This document shows positions 53,950 to 64,000 of a DNA stretch of 64,000 bases, in pieces (position 1 is the first letter of the stretch; the number at the start of each line of letters is the position of its first letter). A model generated the notes under the pieces. It was not told where the DNA came from, searched no databases, and worked only from the letters and a program-made list of their open reading frames with translations. A program made the position numbers and the translations under genes. This DNA is from Escarpia spicata (lineage: Eukaryota > Annelida > Polychaeta > Sabellida > Siboglinidae): positions 37,697,309 to 37,761,308 of the forward strand of contig OZ023214.1 of the NCBI GenBank assembly GCA_963995525.1, in the 5' to 3' direction.

Positions 53950-55798
53950 GAATAAATGTGTCATTAGAAAAAAGGAAGACAGTGAATCATTCTTAGTTAG
54001 TTTAGAAACACACGGTATGGTCCACGGCTGGGCTACGCCACAAAGAGACTGCGGCTTGTGTTATTTATGACGTAGCAGGCTGCTTCACGACTCGGTAATC
54101 AGGATTGGACAGATATAGAGTCCTAGGAAGTGTGACTCCTGATCGAAGCGTGGTTTAAGGGTGTTTCGCACGTGAATCAGTTATTAATCGTGACTTAGAT
54201 AGTGACAATGCGCTCTCGTCCACAACGTTCCACAGCAGCATATGTAACACGGCTTAAACTTACATAATTCAAACAGGAGGTGTTTCCCTTCGCAAACGTA
54301 CACCAGTTGTTCTTGTTCTTCGGTATCCCTTACAGACTTACAGTCTTCTACACCATGATCATGTACGTTAAAGTGATGTTATTTGGTCTGTCATCCGGAA
54401 TTAGGTCATTATTAACAGGTCGTTCGCTGAATCAGTTGATTACAATACGGGAACCACGCGAACGAGTCGTTAAAAATGAGGATCACACAATTTCGGTTTA
54501 AATACTCTACACGTTTTCCATCTCATTGATTTGATACATACCAATTTTATGTCAATAAGGCCTCACACAATATATAGCCGTAGGTGAAATATATTGCAAA
54601 CCATATCGTCGCTCGCACGTTCCGAAATGCTGCAGTGAAAGATTTATCATCGCACCACTGCCACAACACCAGTAAATTAGGCCGATTTCATTCGACAGAC
54701 ACCGACACTGATGTCATCAGAAAAAAACCCAGAACAAACCAATCGGCTCATGTTAACCAGGCTGGGTAACCGCTGCCTTGTCTACCTACTCCGTCATTGG
54801 GACATGTAACTAATGTCCAATTAAGCATAGTCGAACAAGATACGGATAAGAATGACTCAAGGCCATTCGGTTGTGCATCTTCGTGGACAGCAACGTCTCC
54901 TCTTGCAATAACGAATATGAACAGAACAAAAAACGTAGAGCTAATCATTACTGTAGGTCCTGATCCGATGTCAAGATAAATTCTCGCATTAGAGTATGTG
55001 CTTCCATCGTGTGCAGTGATGGCGCATTTTCAATCAAAGACATCTAGCCGATTTAGTTAAAGACGCAAATGAGTGGAGCGTATCTTGTCTCTCGGAATTG
55101 ACATCATCAGTTACATAAATTAATTATCGTTAAAATACTATGTACGGGCTTGCCGAACATCCTTCTCTAGTTCAAATATATTTTCATGTCATGACAGTAG
55201 GTTCATTTAATCAACCTTAACATTGGTGTCATTGACTGGATAAATACATTTATCACGCTCTTTCGACAGCAATTAATCAAGAGACTGAGCCAACGATACC
55301 AAAAGTGTTTAGTGATTATCAAGGATCGATGACTGCAGCTTGTGGCCGATGAATGCAGCTTGCATTGAAACATCGACACTGTTGCACCTACTTCAGCCAT
55401 TTCGCACATGTTTAACTTCATCAATTTGTCTTTATAGCATCATCAGTTGGATACGTTTACTTCTTACATGTTGTTTTCGCATTATTATGTGTAATTAGTA
55501 TCAAATGTTATAACGTCCAAGAAATGTCGAGAGTGCGTTTAAAACAATGGCATTGATACAAAGGGCAACGCCCTTGGTAAAATCTGATTCCAATTATTAA
55601 TGTCTTACTTTTGGCAATCATCATTCAACATTAGCTGTATCTAAACGACAGAAATTTTTTATTACGTTAATTATAAATGGAAATACTGTTGTCCCATAAC
55701 TTGTTTAGTGAATGGCCGTTATTGGTGCATGCATGAATTAAGTTATATATATATAATATATATACATACATACATACATACATACATACATACATACA

Positions 55799-55831
<33 letters not shown>

Positions 55832-58430
55832 TATTGCCATATAAACATTACGCAATCTTGCATTGGTGATCACGTCTCAAGGTTGTCATTCGCCGGTTTT
55901 TATTCAGATTTCGCTCGAGAATATTCTGCTCTTGGTACAAAAATGATTAACTTGGTTTAATACACAGGAATGAAACGACGTCAATAAGACTACGAATTAC
56001 CACATTTCGGTTTTTCGCAGCGAATGGATTAGCCTGGCCGAATTTTATATTAACTGACCATTCCTTCTCGCTACGTTTGCTGTCCTGAGTCGCTTCGGGT
56101 CCATGGTCTTTATTTCTCGTCATTAACGCGTCGTATAATGCGCTGCAATAACGGCAGTAAACCCGCTCCCCTTGTGGCGAGAACGCGACCAATCTCGAAG
56201 AGATATCACGCGCAAGCGCGTGGTTTATCGGATATTTGAGGCGAATATGATCCGAGATTGTGTATATGGCGCAGAAGCGTGACGCCTGCCAAAAGCCGAA
56301 ATGTCCGTCCTGGGAAAAGCCAGACAGCAGTCTGCACCGCAGTCACGTTTATGTAGAGACGGCATGAAATTGGAGTGGGTAGTATTACACATATCGCTTA
56401 AATATTACGAGAATGCGAATATCATTTATGTCGGCGGTTTATGATCGATGGATGTGGATGGTGAAAACGTGATCGAACAGTAGATTAAAAATAACTATGG
56501 CGTCGCCACGGGTTAGTTAGACACAAGTTCTATATTGACCTTGGCTTCAAGATCAGTTTTTACTTATAAGACAGCGTACTAATGTGTAGAAAATGTTAGT
56601 TCAAATTCATCGCGTTATTAATATTCGATTATAAAGGAAGAACATTTGTTTCGTTCTCCCGATTATTATTTCTCAGGAAATATGAGCAGTTAGGTGGGCA
56701 GTCGGGCGGATTGACGTGATAATTAGTTCATCAATGTGGTGTGGTGGAATGCACATAAGAAATATTACTGGTTTTACCATTTTAGGCAAAATTTATTTTT
56801 TCAAAGATAGCCAACGTCGATATTCCAGACGTTATGTAATTCGTAATCATCCTAGAAACAACTTTTGTCTTAACTCGTTTAGGTTATTAGTAACGAAACG
56901 TTGCATGTCACGGTAGTAAGCCAATATTACTAAATATAGAGATGTTGGAATTTGCATAAGATATTGTAAGCTGTTAGCTATGTTCATTGTACAATGTATT
57001 ACTTCAACACGCTATCTTTTCTTTATATGTTTATGTGCATACAGCTGAGTATGTAAGTATACACCAGCAAGGTACGAGTCCATGAGTGGAAAGATTGCGT
57101 CGAATTACTCACTTCACATGATGCAAATACTGGCAAAGTAAACGGACAATGGCCAGTGTCATATCTGAAGATGAAACACGCATTTCTAACGCCTTTCCCA
57201 TATACCACGATTTGACAAGTTCTTTTAAGAAGCGAATTGATAATCCCGGCTTTGGAAATAATCCATGGCGTCCTGAACACTATACAAACATCATACCATT
57301 GAGATTCAGCCCACTGGTGATACCATTCATATTGAGACACTAATATTTGGTCACTTTTACTAAAATGGGCATTGGACTTGGTATATACAGCAATCGCTGT
57401 CATAAGACCTTCTTTGGATAAGCCTCCAAACATGGCTATATATATAAGCTCGGCAAACAACAACAAAAACCAGTTCTAATCACAGCTTAATCTTCGGCAA
57501 AAATAGGTCCCGAGCGTGTGAACCATCTAAGGACCAGGTCAATGTTGAAAGGCGCCATAACCCATTGGTCAGTTATTTTTGGTAGTCCACTAAGTAAACC
57601 GTGGCCTCTTGTATTGATCGCCAGACAACACCAGTAATTACCAACCTGTGCCATTTACGTATTCCTTCTTTGTCAAACGATTTAAATGTTTTAGCTATTA
57701 GCAAGCTGCGTTCTTCTGAGCCAGCAGGTTCGTGAAGTAACTGTTTCAATATATTTGAAATAGTCGTGTCTTAATCCGAGACTTTACTGTTGATCTAAAT
57801 GTTTAAGAAATGCATTACCTTCGCTTGTTAACGAATTAAACTGAATTAATTTGCTATGTCAAATTCATAAAATGTATATCAATTCGACCGTATACAAAAC
57901 ATATTTTTAATTGACCAGCCATCAAAACAAAGGTTTGTTCAACGTTTAAACTGTGCAAGGGGGTGTTTACAAAAGGGTACAAATGCCAGTCCCAGAAATA
58001 TAGCTCTTACTATTACTGTTTCTAGTAGGAGATTGTGGAGGTAACTTCAAGGATTCCAAAAGGTGTTACACAGTTACACTGTCGTTTCAATGCCGCATTG
58101 TCTATCGGAGGAACCGGGGTTCGACTCCTGGTGCTGACCGATCAGTGCCGAAACTTGGACAATTTCTTTCACCCTACGTTGCATGTGTCTTTCGGAAGAG
58201 ACACTATAAGTCTAAGCTGATGGTTCCTTATATGTGGTGTCACTATTCTACGCATGGAAATGGAAAACAAACTGCCATAAACTCACTGAGCTGGGATCTC
58301 ATTCTCTAAACTCACATTGGCGTTAATGTCCGAAAATGGACCCTGCCAACTAATAATAGAAGAAATAGAAGACGTACGAGCGTTTCTGTACCTAACACTG
58401 TGTTCTATATTGTTGACTCCACTCGTGTTT
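53950..58430 (+). other. Intron 2 of the secreted-peptide gene, no exon recognised
   Basis: Includes (CATA)n at 55763-55828. Frames such as 54280-54501 (+), 55947-56192 (-) and 57023-57466 (-, 147 aa) carry no motif or splice support. An additional phase 0-0 exon could be hidden here. Confidence 0.35.
55763..55828 (+). repeat. (CATA)n microsatellite
   Basis: About 16 units following a (TA)n block. Confidence 0.95.
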
Positions 58431-58433
58431 CAG

Positions 58434-58628
58434 GGAAACGACCCAGAGAGCATGACACAGCGGGCCGAAAAATTGAGACAAAGTATCGATCGACAGATCA
58501 GAGACATCCGAAACATCGAACGACAGATGCTCCACAATCTCAACATGGTGCAGACGAAAAAGAGGCAATTGGAGATCAAGCGGAATCAGCCAATCCCGTG
58601 TCTCGTCAGTCTGGTCGCCTGCTATTAA
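58434..58628 (+). CDS. Secreted peptide/protein precursor: coiled-coil and C-terminal two-cysteine segment
   Basis: Acceptor ...ctcgtgtttcag in phase 0; 64 codons then TAA. Residues 42-82 of the joined 97-aa product show a regular 3-4 spacing of L/I/M (AEKLRQSIDRQIRDIRNIER and onward), so a coiled-coil is likely. It then has basic sites KKR and EIKR followed by NQPIPCLVSLVACY and stop. Cysteines 89 and 96 enclose six residues, as in the ring of allatostatin-C peptides, although the ring residues differ. It could be a neuropeptide/hormone precursor or a small secreted helical protein. Another frame (ending ...HAPE at 58660) is open but lacks the phase match and heptad pattern. Additional exons in the 5.3-kb intron cannot be excluded. 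Confidence 0.55.
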   Translation, partial: GNDPESMTQRAEKLRQSIDRQIRDIRNIERQMLHNLNMVQTKKRQLEIKRNQPIPCLVSLVACY

Positions 58629-59242
58629 CGGAAGTAGAGGAGGCGCATGCGCCAGAATGACGTGTAACGCCGGAATTCCAAAAGTGACGCAGCCATAACA
58701 TTTCATAGTAGTGGGATGGATTTTACACTTGGTAAATGTCAATGCAGCGTGACACAGATAAATTGACTCAAACGACATGGCATGTTGAATAGTTTTGTTG
58801 TTACTGTGTTAATTTATTTAAGTGTTGTATTTCACCAATATATGCAGTTTCGCGAACGATCTAAATCAAGCAATACAACACAGAATACAATTTGCAACTG
58901 CATTGGCCTGTAAGAGTACATTCGTTTGCTAAGGTGGTTTACAAATACCTCATTTTGTTTTTAAAGATACGACTGTTTAGTTGTATTTGCACATTTATTT
59001 GATCTCCGAGTAATGTATATATAATACCAACCAATTTGGAAAAACGAAACCTTTTTACACACTGTCATTCTATTTGGACACATATATACTAAGATTCATT
59101 TATATTTTGTGCGGACTATAATTGATACAATAATATCGAATGAAAAAGTAGATGTGTAATGTCGACGACGTCGGAGAAACGGTTGCGAAAACCAACGAGC
59201 ATTGCCAAATTTGTGTACATAAAATATGAAGCAACTTTCAAA

Positions 59243-59248
59243 TTAAAG
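59243..59248 (+). terminator. Possible weak poly(A) signal
   Basis: ATTAAA about 600 nt after the TAA of the secreted-peptide gene. I saw no AATAAA closer. Positional guess only. Confidence 0.15.
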
Positions 59249-59379
59249 AACTTAACACTAATCTGAATCTTTTGAGCACTTGTTTGTTCACGCCACAAAA
59301 CCAAACATAATTACGTGAAATGTGTTCCTGTTCGTCTGACGTATATTACTGTATTATAGTTTAGCGTGTGAAAAACTAT

Positions 59380-59582
<203 letters not shown>

Positions 59583-60427
59583 ATAGTGCGTAAGTGTGTG
59601 TATGTTTGGTGATCTGCGTGTGTGCGTGCGCTCGCAAGTGTGTATCTTGAAAGACTCGTTGCTTCTTGCTTATTTGTTAATGATCAATGGCACAAACGCA
59701 TGTACGCTCACACGAACGCACGCACAAACACACGCCCACACTCACGCACGCACACACAAACACACTCGCACGTCATAGGCGTTGTATCGCACGCACACGC
59801 ATACGCAAACACACGCGCGCGCATGCCAGAGGCGTTATGTCGACCCGGATTTGACGTTTATGCTGGGCGGCACACGTGGCCTATCCAGCTACTCGGCTTT
59901 CAGCTGTGTGGATATCGTCAGATAGAGATTGTGTATCCCATGCCGGTTTTGGTCAATATTACAACTGGCCAAAAGTGTGTCTTCATAAGTAGACCATTCC
60001 AATAGCACTTCTTAAAATCGCGAAATCTTCATTTCAACGCATCATCTCTCGTATATGACCTGTTTTGTTACCCCCCCCCCTGAGGCTCACTAAAATATTC
60101 CACCTTGATTCTCTCCCCAAACATCAATTTACATCCGTCCCCCTTGAGGTTGACCAAAAACCACAAATTGCACCCCACCTACCTTCCCTATATATTGGAC
60201 TGGGGGCCCAAATCTTCCCCCACCGGGTTATGTCGCCTATGCACAGAGTTCTCTGTATACTGCACGTTTTAGTAGTACGGTCATTTGTGCCACTACTTAA
60301 CACACTAACACGAGAAGAGAGGAGACAAGAAGCACAGTGAATGCAACAGAGACAGTGATGCCAAGCATACCGGCGAGAGAAATGCGATGAAGGCGTTTCG
60401 TGGCCAAAAGCTGAGGTGGGACGTGGA

Positions 60428-60776
60428 TTAGGTAAAGTAACGACAGGTTCTTATATAGCGCCATATCCAGTCCTCGGGACTTCTCAAAACGCTTTACACT
60501 TTACTCCCTGACAGACCTGTTCAACCGAACACCTTCTCGACTTCTCTGGGAAACATTCAGACACGCAGTAAGTTTTACACGAATACTATTCGTACACAAA
60601 TACAATATTATTGTTTATAGTCAGGTACTCATTCATACACAAGAATGAACTGGAGCAAGGTAGAGTGAACGAATTTGCCCAAGGTTTCGACACGTCCAGC
60701 ACAGGATTCGAGCCCGGGTTCTCTTGAGTCTCTTGAGAGTCCGGCGCTCAAACCTCTGCACCACTGCGTTCCACAT
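60428..60776 (-). mobile_element. tRNA-derived SINE, family A, reverse copy
   Basis: Reverse-strand copy: tail first (GGTTCTTATATAGCGCCATATC, CGCTTTACACTTTACTCCCTG), then body and tRNA-like head ending GCACCACTGCG. It directly abuts the 48-bp minisatellite. Confidence 0.8.
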
Positions 60777-60849
60777 AATTTAAGAATAACTCGTAACAAC
60801 CGAATCGACGTAGGCCATGATGAGGCACAGCAAGACAACAATGTGTGTT

Positions 60850-61290
60850 CCCGAAACCTGGAGGCCTCGACGACGCCATAAAGGCAAAGCAGAAGAACCG
60901 GAAACCTGTAGGCCTCGACGACGCCATAAAGGCAAAGCAAAAGAACCCGAAACCTGGAGGCCTCGACGACGCCATAAAAGCAAAGCAAAAGAACCCGAAA
61001 CCTGGAGGCCTCGACGACGCCATAAAGGCAAAGCAAAAGAACCCGAAACCTGGAGGCCTCGACGACGCCATAAAGGCAAAGCAAAAGAACCCGAAACCTG
61101 GAGGCCTCGACGACGCCATAAAGGCAAAGCAAAAGAACCCGAAACCTGGAGGCCTCGTCGACGCCATAAAGGCAAAGCAGAAGAACCCGAAACCTGTAGG
61201 CCTCGACGACGCCATAAAGGCAAAGCAAAAGAACCCGAAACCCGTAGGCCTCGTCGACGCCATAAAGGCAAAGCAAAAGAACCCGAAAAA
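60850..61290 (+). repeat. 48-bp minisatellite, about 9 copies
   Basis: Unit made of GGAGGCCTCGACGACGCC, ATAAAGGCAAAGCAAAAGAA and CCCGAAACCT. Because 48 is a multiple of 3 and the unit lacks stops in most frames, it is open in two forward and three reverse frames; a 16-residue motif (KPGGLDDAIKAKQKNP) repeats in one. Openness in so many frames, and contact with a SINE, argue for a non-coding minisatellite, but a repeat protein cannot be ruled out. Confidence 0.9.
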
Positions 61291-61299
61291 TCATAGGAA

Positions 61300-62580
61300 T
61301 AAATTTATGAAATATACCTGTAAGTTCGACGTAATAATGACGTTTAACAGCAATTAGTTATTACTCTCAACATTTACACAAATAAAATACGTTATCCTTA
61401 TAATACAACAAAGACAAGAGAAATGAATGAGCATTACAATTATGAGTTACTGTAATATACTCTACTGTATTAAACACAATACAATTAAAAACAAGATTCA
61501 TCCCGGTCACTACTGTTGAGTTTGATAACTGTACTAAATCAACCTTCCACCATTAACGTCAACTGGTTCATGGCCGCTACCATAAAATGGTCGATATAAT
61601 TTCGCATTCGAGAAAGACAATGTCGTTTAGCCGTTATCTGGTTTAGCCTATCTTTTATTTGGAGCTAATATAATTATTTTATAACGTCTTATTATTAACA
61701 AATATGTATAAATTAAGTAGTCCGGTGGTGTTTATAGACGCGAGTGGGATTACAGTTTGCAACTGATTAACTGCAGGAAGGGATACACATTAGAAACGCC
61801 GCACGGTTTATTTATTTTGAAATAATGAATTTGTTATTATCGAATGAGTCAGCATCACAATATCACAGTTTAAAATATGTTTGAAGACCGAGGTTCCTAT
61901 AGTTAGTATTCTCCGTCATACGCTAATAAATAAGGTGTCCGTTTATTGGTAGGGCCTATTTCATGAGCGTCGATCGATGCGCGACAAGGATGGACACGTC
62001 CCCTTCTTTACACAGAAAGGTTTCAGATGTTCGTCCTCCATTAGCGAACAGATGTTGTAGGACACGTCATTGTTACCGTTTCATTAGCGTTGGTCGGTGA
62101 GAGACGAGGGCACGTACGTCTTATATTTTCACACAGTTGTCTCAAACGTCCGCCACTTTGACGTTCAAAAAAACACTGTACGTCCATCCAACAACAAAGC
62201 TGATAATTTGAAATATCGCTTATATAATAAATTCTACATATACGTGCAGCCAATCTAAATGTGGCTGAAGTCCGTTATTTCTTCTGACCTATTCGATGGC
62301 GTTTCTTCGTAGGCATTAACTAGCGAAATACGTGTGTGCATGCGTGTGGGTGTTCCTACACTTATCGATACAAGTGGAATTAAACAAAAAAAGAATGATC
62401 AATTAATGCATTAAAACAAGCGTGAATCGGATAATAAGTGTCAGACGCTCAACAGAATGCGTAGTTAAAAGATAAAAGATGCTGCCATTTTGAAGAGTTC
62501 CGGGAAATGAGAAACGATGAAGTATTGCGCCCTTTATTATGTCTCAACATTCACACTATATTCTCTGTTGTATCTCTCAG
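61300..62580. other. Gene-free region
   Basis: Only an old tandem duplication (about 61962-62160; shared CATGAGCGTCG / CATTAGCGTTGG, then GACAAGG / GACGAGG) was noticed. Confidence 0.35.
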
Positions 62581-62706
62581 TGTATGTGTCTGCGTGCATG
62601 TGTGCGTGTGCGTGCGTGTGCGTGTGCGTGCGTGTGCGTTCGTGTGCGTGCGTGTGCGTGCGTGTGCGTGCGTGTGCGTGCGTGTGCGTGCGTGTGCGTG
62701 CGTGTG
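62580..62706 (+). repeat. (GTGCGTGCGT)n microsatellite
   Basis: Roughly 12 units of a 10-bp repeat; the frames over it are artefacts. Confidence 0.95.
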
Positions 62707-63099
62707 ACAGAGAGAATTGACTTGTGGCTACCAGATAGCGCACGTGTAAAAGTCGTCTTATTTGATAATCGACATTGAAATATATGAACATAGTTTTGTA
62801 AAACTGGAACTAGCACTCGTTGAAAGAAGACACTAACAATGGAATTTTGCGTACACGCAAATGCGTTTTAGTTTGGAACTCTAAAACTGTTCTTGTTGCA
62901 CACGCGAGGGGCGAACGTCACCTATAGGTAGATTAATACGGACTTCGTTAATTGTCACTTCGGCAGAAATGTTGTCAGCGTGTTCGCAAAACGTTACCAG
63001 ATTAAATTCGTCCACTTACGGCTAAATCGAGACCGCGTCGGTGAAAGTTTCTCTTTGTAACTACAACATATCATCACGACACGTGTAGTGTCTGTTTCC

Positions 63100-63960
63100 A
63101 AGCGGCTTAAAGACGACACGCTGACCTTTAAACACATTTGGGTGGCCGAGTTAATATATCGACACCCACACCTGGTTACACCCCATTTATGCGACCCATC
63201 CGCAATTTTAACGACAACTTTAGTAAGATGCGGATTGTTATTCTCCTCTTGTTCTTGCGCAGCTGTCTAATCAAACCATCCGTATCAACTCCCCTCTATC
63301 TTTCGCTTTCATTCTCTACTTGTCTCCGTCGGCTGCCCCAACCGCGCTAAACCGACTCTCAGGATCGGTGTCATTCATTATGGTTTGGGACTTTATAACC
63401 ACAACATACAGTCTACCAAGAGTACTGAGCCCCATCTGCCCGGGTTTAGGTTGGGGACTTCCTTCCCTAGATCATTTGTCTACCATGTTTTTGAGCATGG
63501 TCTTCCCAGTAATATTAACCAATACTTGAGGACTGGAATAGTGAGAGCCGGGACGTGTCCACACTTGATGGGCCCTGCACACCCACTTCTGGGGCTCTAA
63601 CCTGCCCAGAGATATCTAGCACGTTCGTCTGGGACAGCAAGGTGCCTATTATCCGCAGTGTACAACGAAGAGGTAGTGAATATCAGATACAGCCTTGCTT
63701 ATAGAGAGGCTATGTAACAGTAGGAGACTTATGCATTCGGCTCCCTTTTCACTCCAGGGAGCTGTCTGGCGGCTGTAGCTGAAAGCGAGAGTACAAAACA
63801 CAAACTACATACTACACACTACACTACAGCGCTTGGCGCATCGAACATGCTTGTGTTCATACGCCGTGAATGAATGAATGAATGAATGAATGAATGAATG
63901 AATGAATGAATGAATGAATGAATGAATGTTTATTCAACAACGACAACGACAACATAGTAC
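63100..63960 (+). mobile_element. Possible LINE 3' region ending in (GAAT)n
   Basis: A non-coding stretch ends in about 15 GAAT units followed by GTTTATTCAACAACGAC. A GAAT run joined to GTTTATT is a tail I associate with invertebrate (notably molluscan) non-LTR elements. No RT frame was found, and orientation and left edge are uncertain. Confidence 0.3.
63868..63928 (+). repeat. (GAAT)n microsatellite
   Basis: About 15 perfect units. Confidence 0.95.
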
Positions 63961-64000
63961 ATGCAGAATATGCCCTTCTCAAATAAAAAAACTGAATAAA

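Noticed and set aside
57023..57466. 147-aa minus-strand frame
   Set aside because: No motif, no splice or promoter context, AT-rich region; probably chance.
58400..58660. 86-aa frame overlapping the coiled-coil exon
   Set aside because: Needs a different entry phase from the signal-peptide exon and lacks the regular hydrophobic spacing.
60629..61294. 221-aa minus-strand repeat protein
   Set aside because: The 48-bp minisatellite is open in at least five frames, so frame length carries no information; no signal, promoter or splice support.

Overview
The window is eukaryotic, almost certainly from an invertebrate animal. Coding sequence is broken into short exons with GT/AG borders and multi-kilobase introns. 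The remainder is AT-rich and crowded with microsatellites, tRNA-derived SINEs, decayed non-LTR retrotransposons and small inverted-repeat DNA transposons. A lophotrochozoan, perhaps a mollusc, is my best guess, but nothing here proves it. Most longer open frames are microsatellite or minisatellite read-through (poly-Ser/Leu, Arg-Glu, Cys-Val, Val-Cys and similar) and are not genes.

Gene 1 (about 3.0-22.2 kb, + strand, 5' end outside the window or unrecognised) is a single-pass receptor protein kinase in at least eleven exons: 2996-3104, 3928-4003, 5184-5357, 8785-8944, 12260-12406, 13031-13187, 14084-14185, 15980-16049, 17756-17946, 20664-20792 and 22111-22239. Every junction is phase-compatible. 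The first two exons look like the end of a cysteine-containing ectodomain, possibly of the mannose-6-phosphate-receptor-homology (MRH) type. The third holds the membrane helix, the fourth a short juxtamembrane segment, and the other seven a complete tyrosine-kinase/TKL-like catalytic domain with all catalytic residues, an altered glycine loop (third Gly is Cys) and a cysteine-containing, tyrosine-free activation loop. Its introns hold many repeats, including a TTAA-flanked THAP-bearing Kolobok-like element.

Gene 2 (about 45.8-58.6 kb, + strand, inferred) encodes a small secreted product. A TATA box at 45804 precedes an ATG-free putative 5'UTR exon ending at a good donor (45925). An exon at 53040-53154 carries the ATG and a signal peptide, and an exon at 58434-58628 adds a coiled-coil and a dibasic site followed by a C-terminal 14-residue segment with two cysteines six residues apart, then stop. 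The layout resembles a neuropeptide or hormone precursor and is the most interesting undescribed candidate here. Its introns contain a roughly 37-copy 46-bp satellite and very long (GT)n and (GAGT)n tracts.

Between the genes (22.7-45.7 kb) I recognise mobile-element remains: a TTAA-flanked MITE (23.1-24.2 kb), an RTE-like LINE (27.7-29.2 kb), a 2.5-kb element with long subterminal inverted repeats and a possible Harbinger fragment (30.2-32.75 kb), a reverse-strand LINE 3' end (36.5-37.0 kb), SINEs, and a 2.6-kb inverted-repeat element (41.8-44.4 kb) enclosing a broken gene of a multicopy invertebrate family with PIN/FEN-nuclease-like acidic motifs. The last 5 kb (59-64 kb) holds only microsatellites, a SINE, a 48-bp minisatellite and a probable LINE tail.
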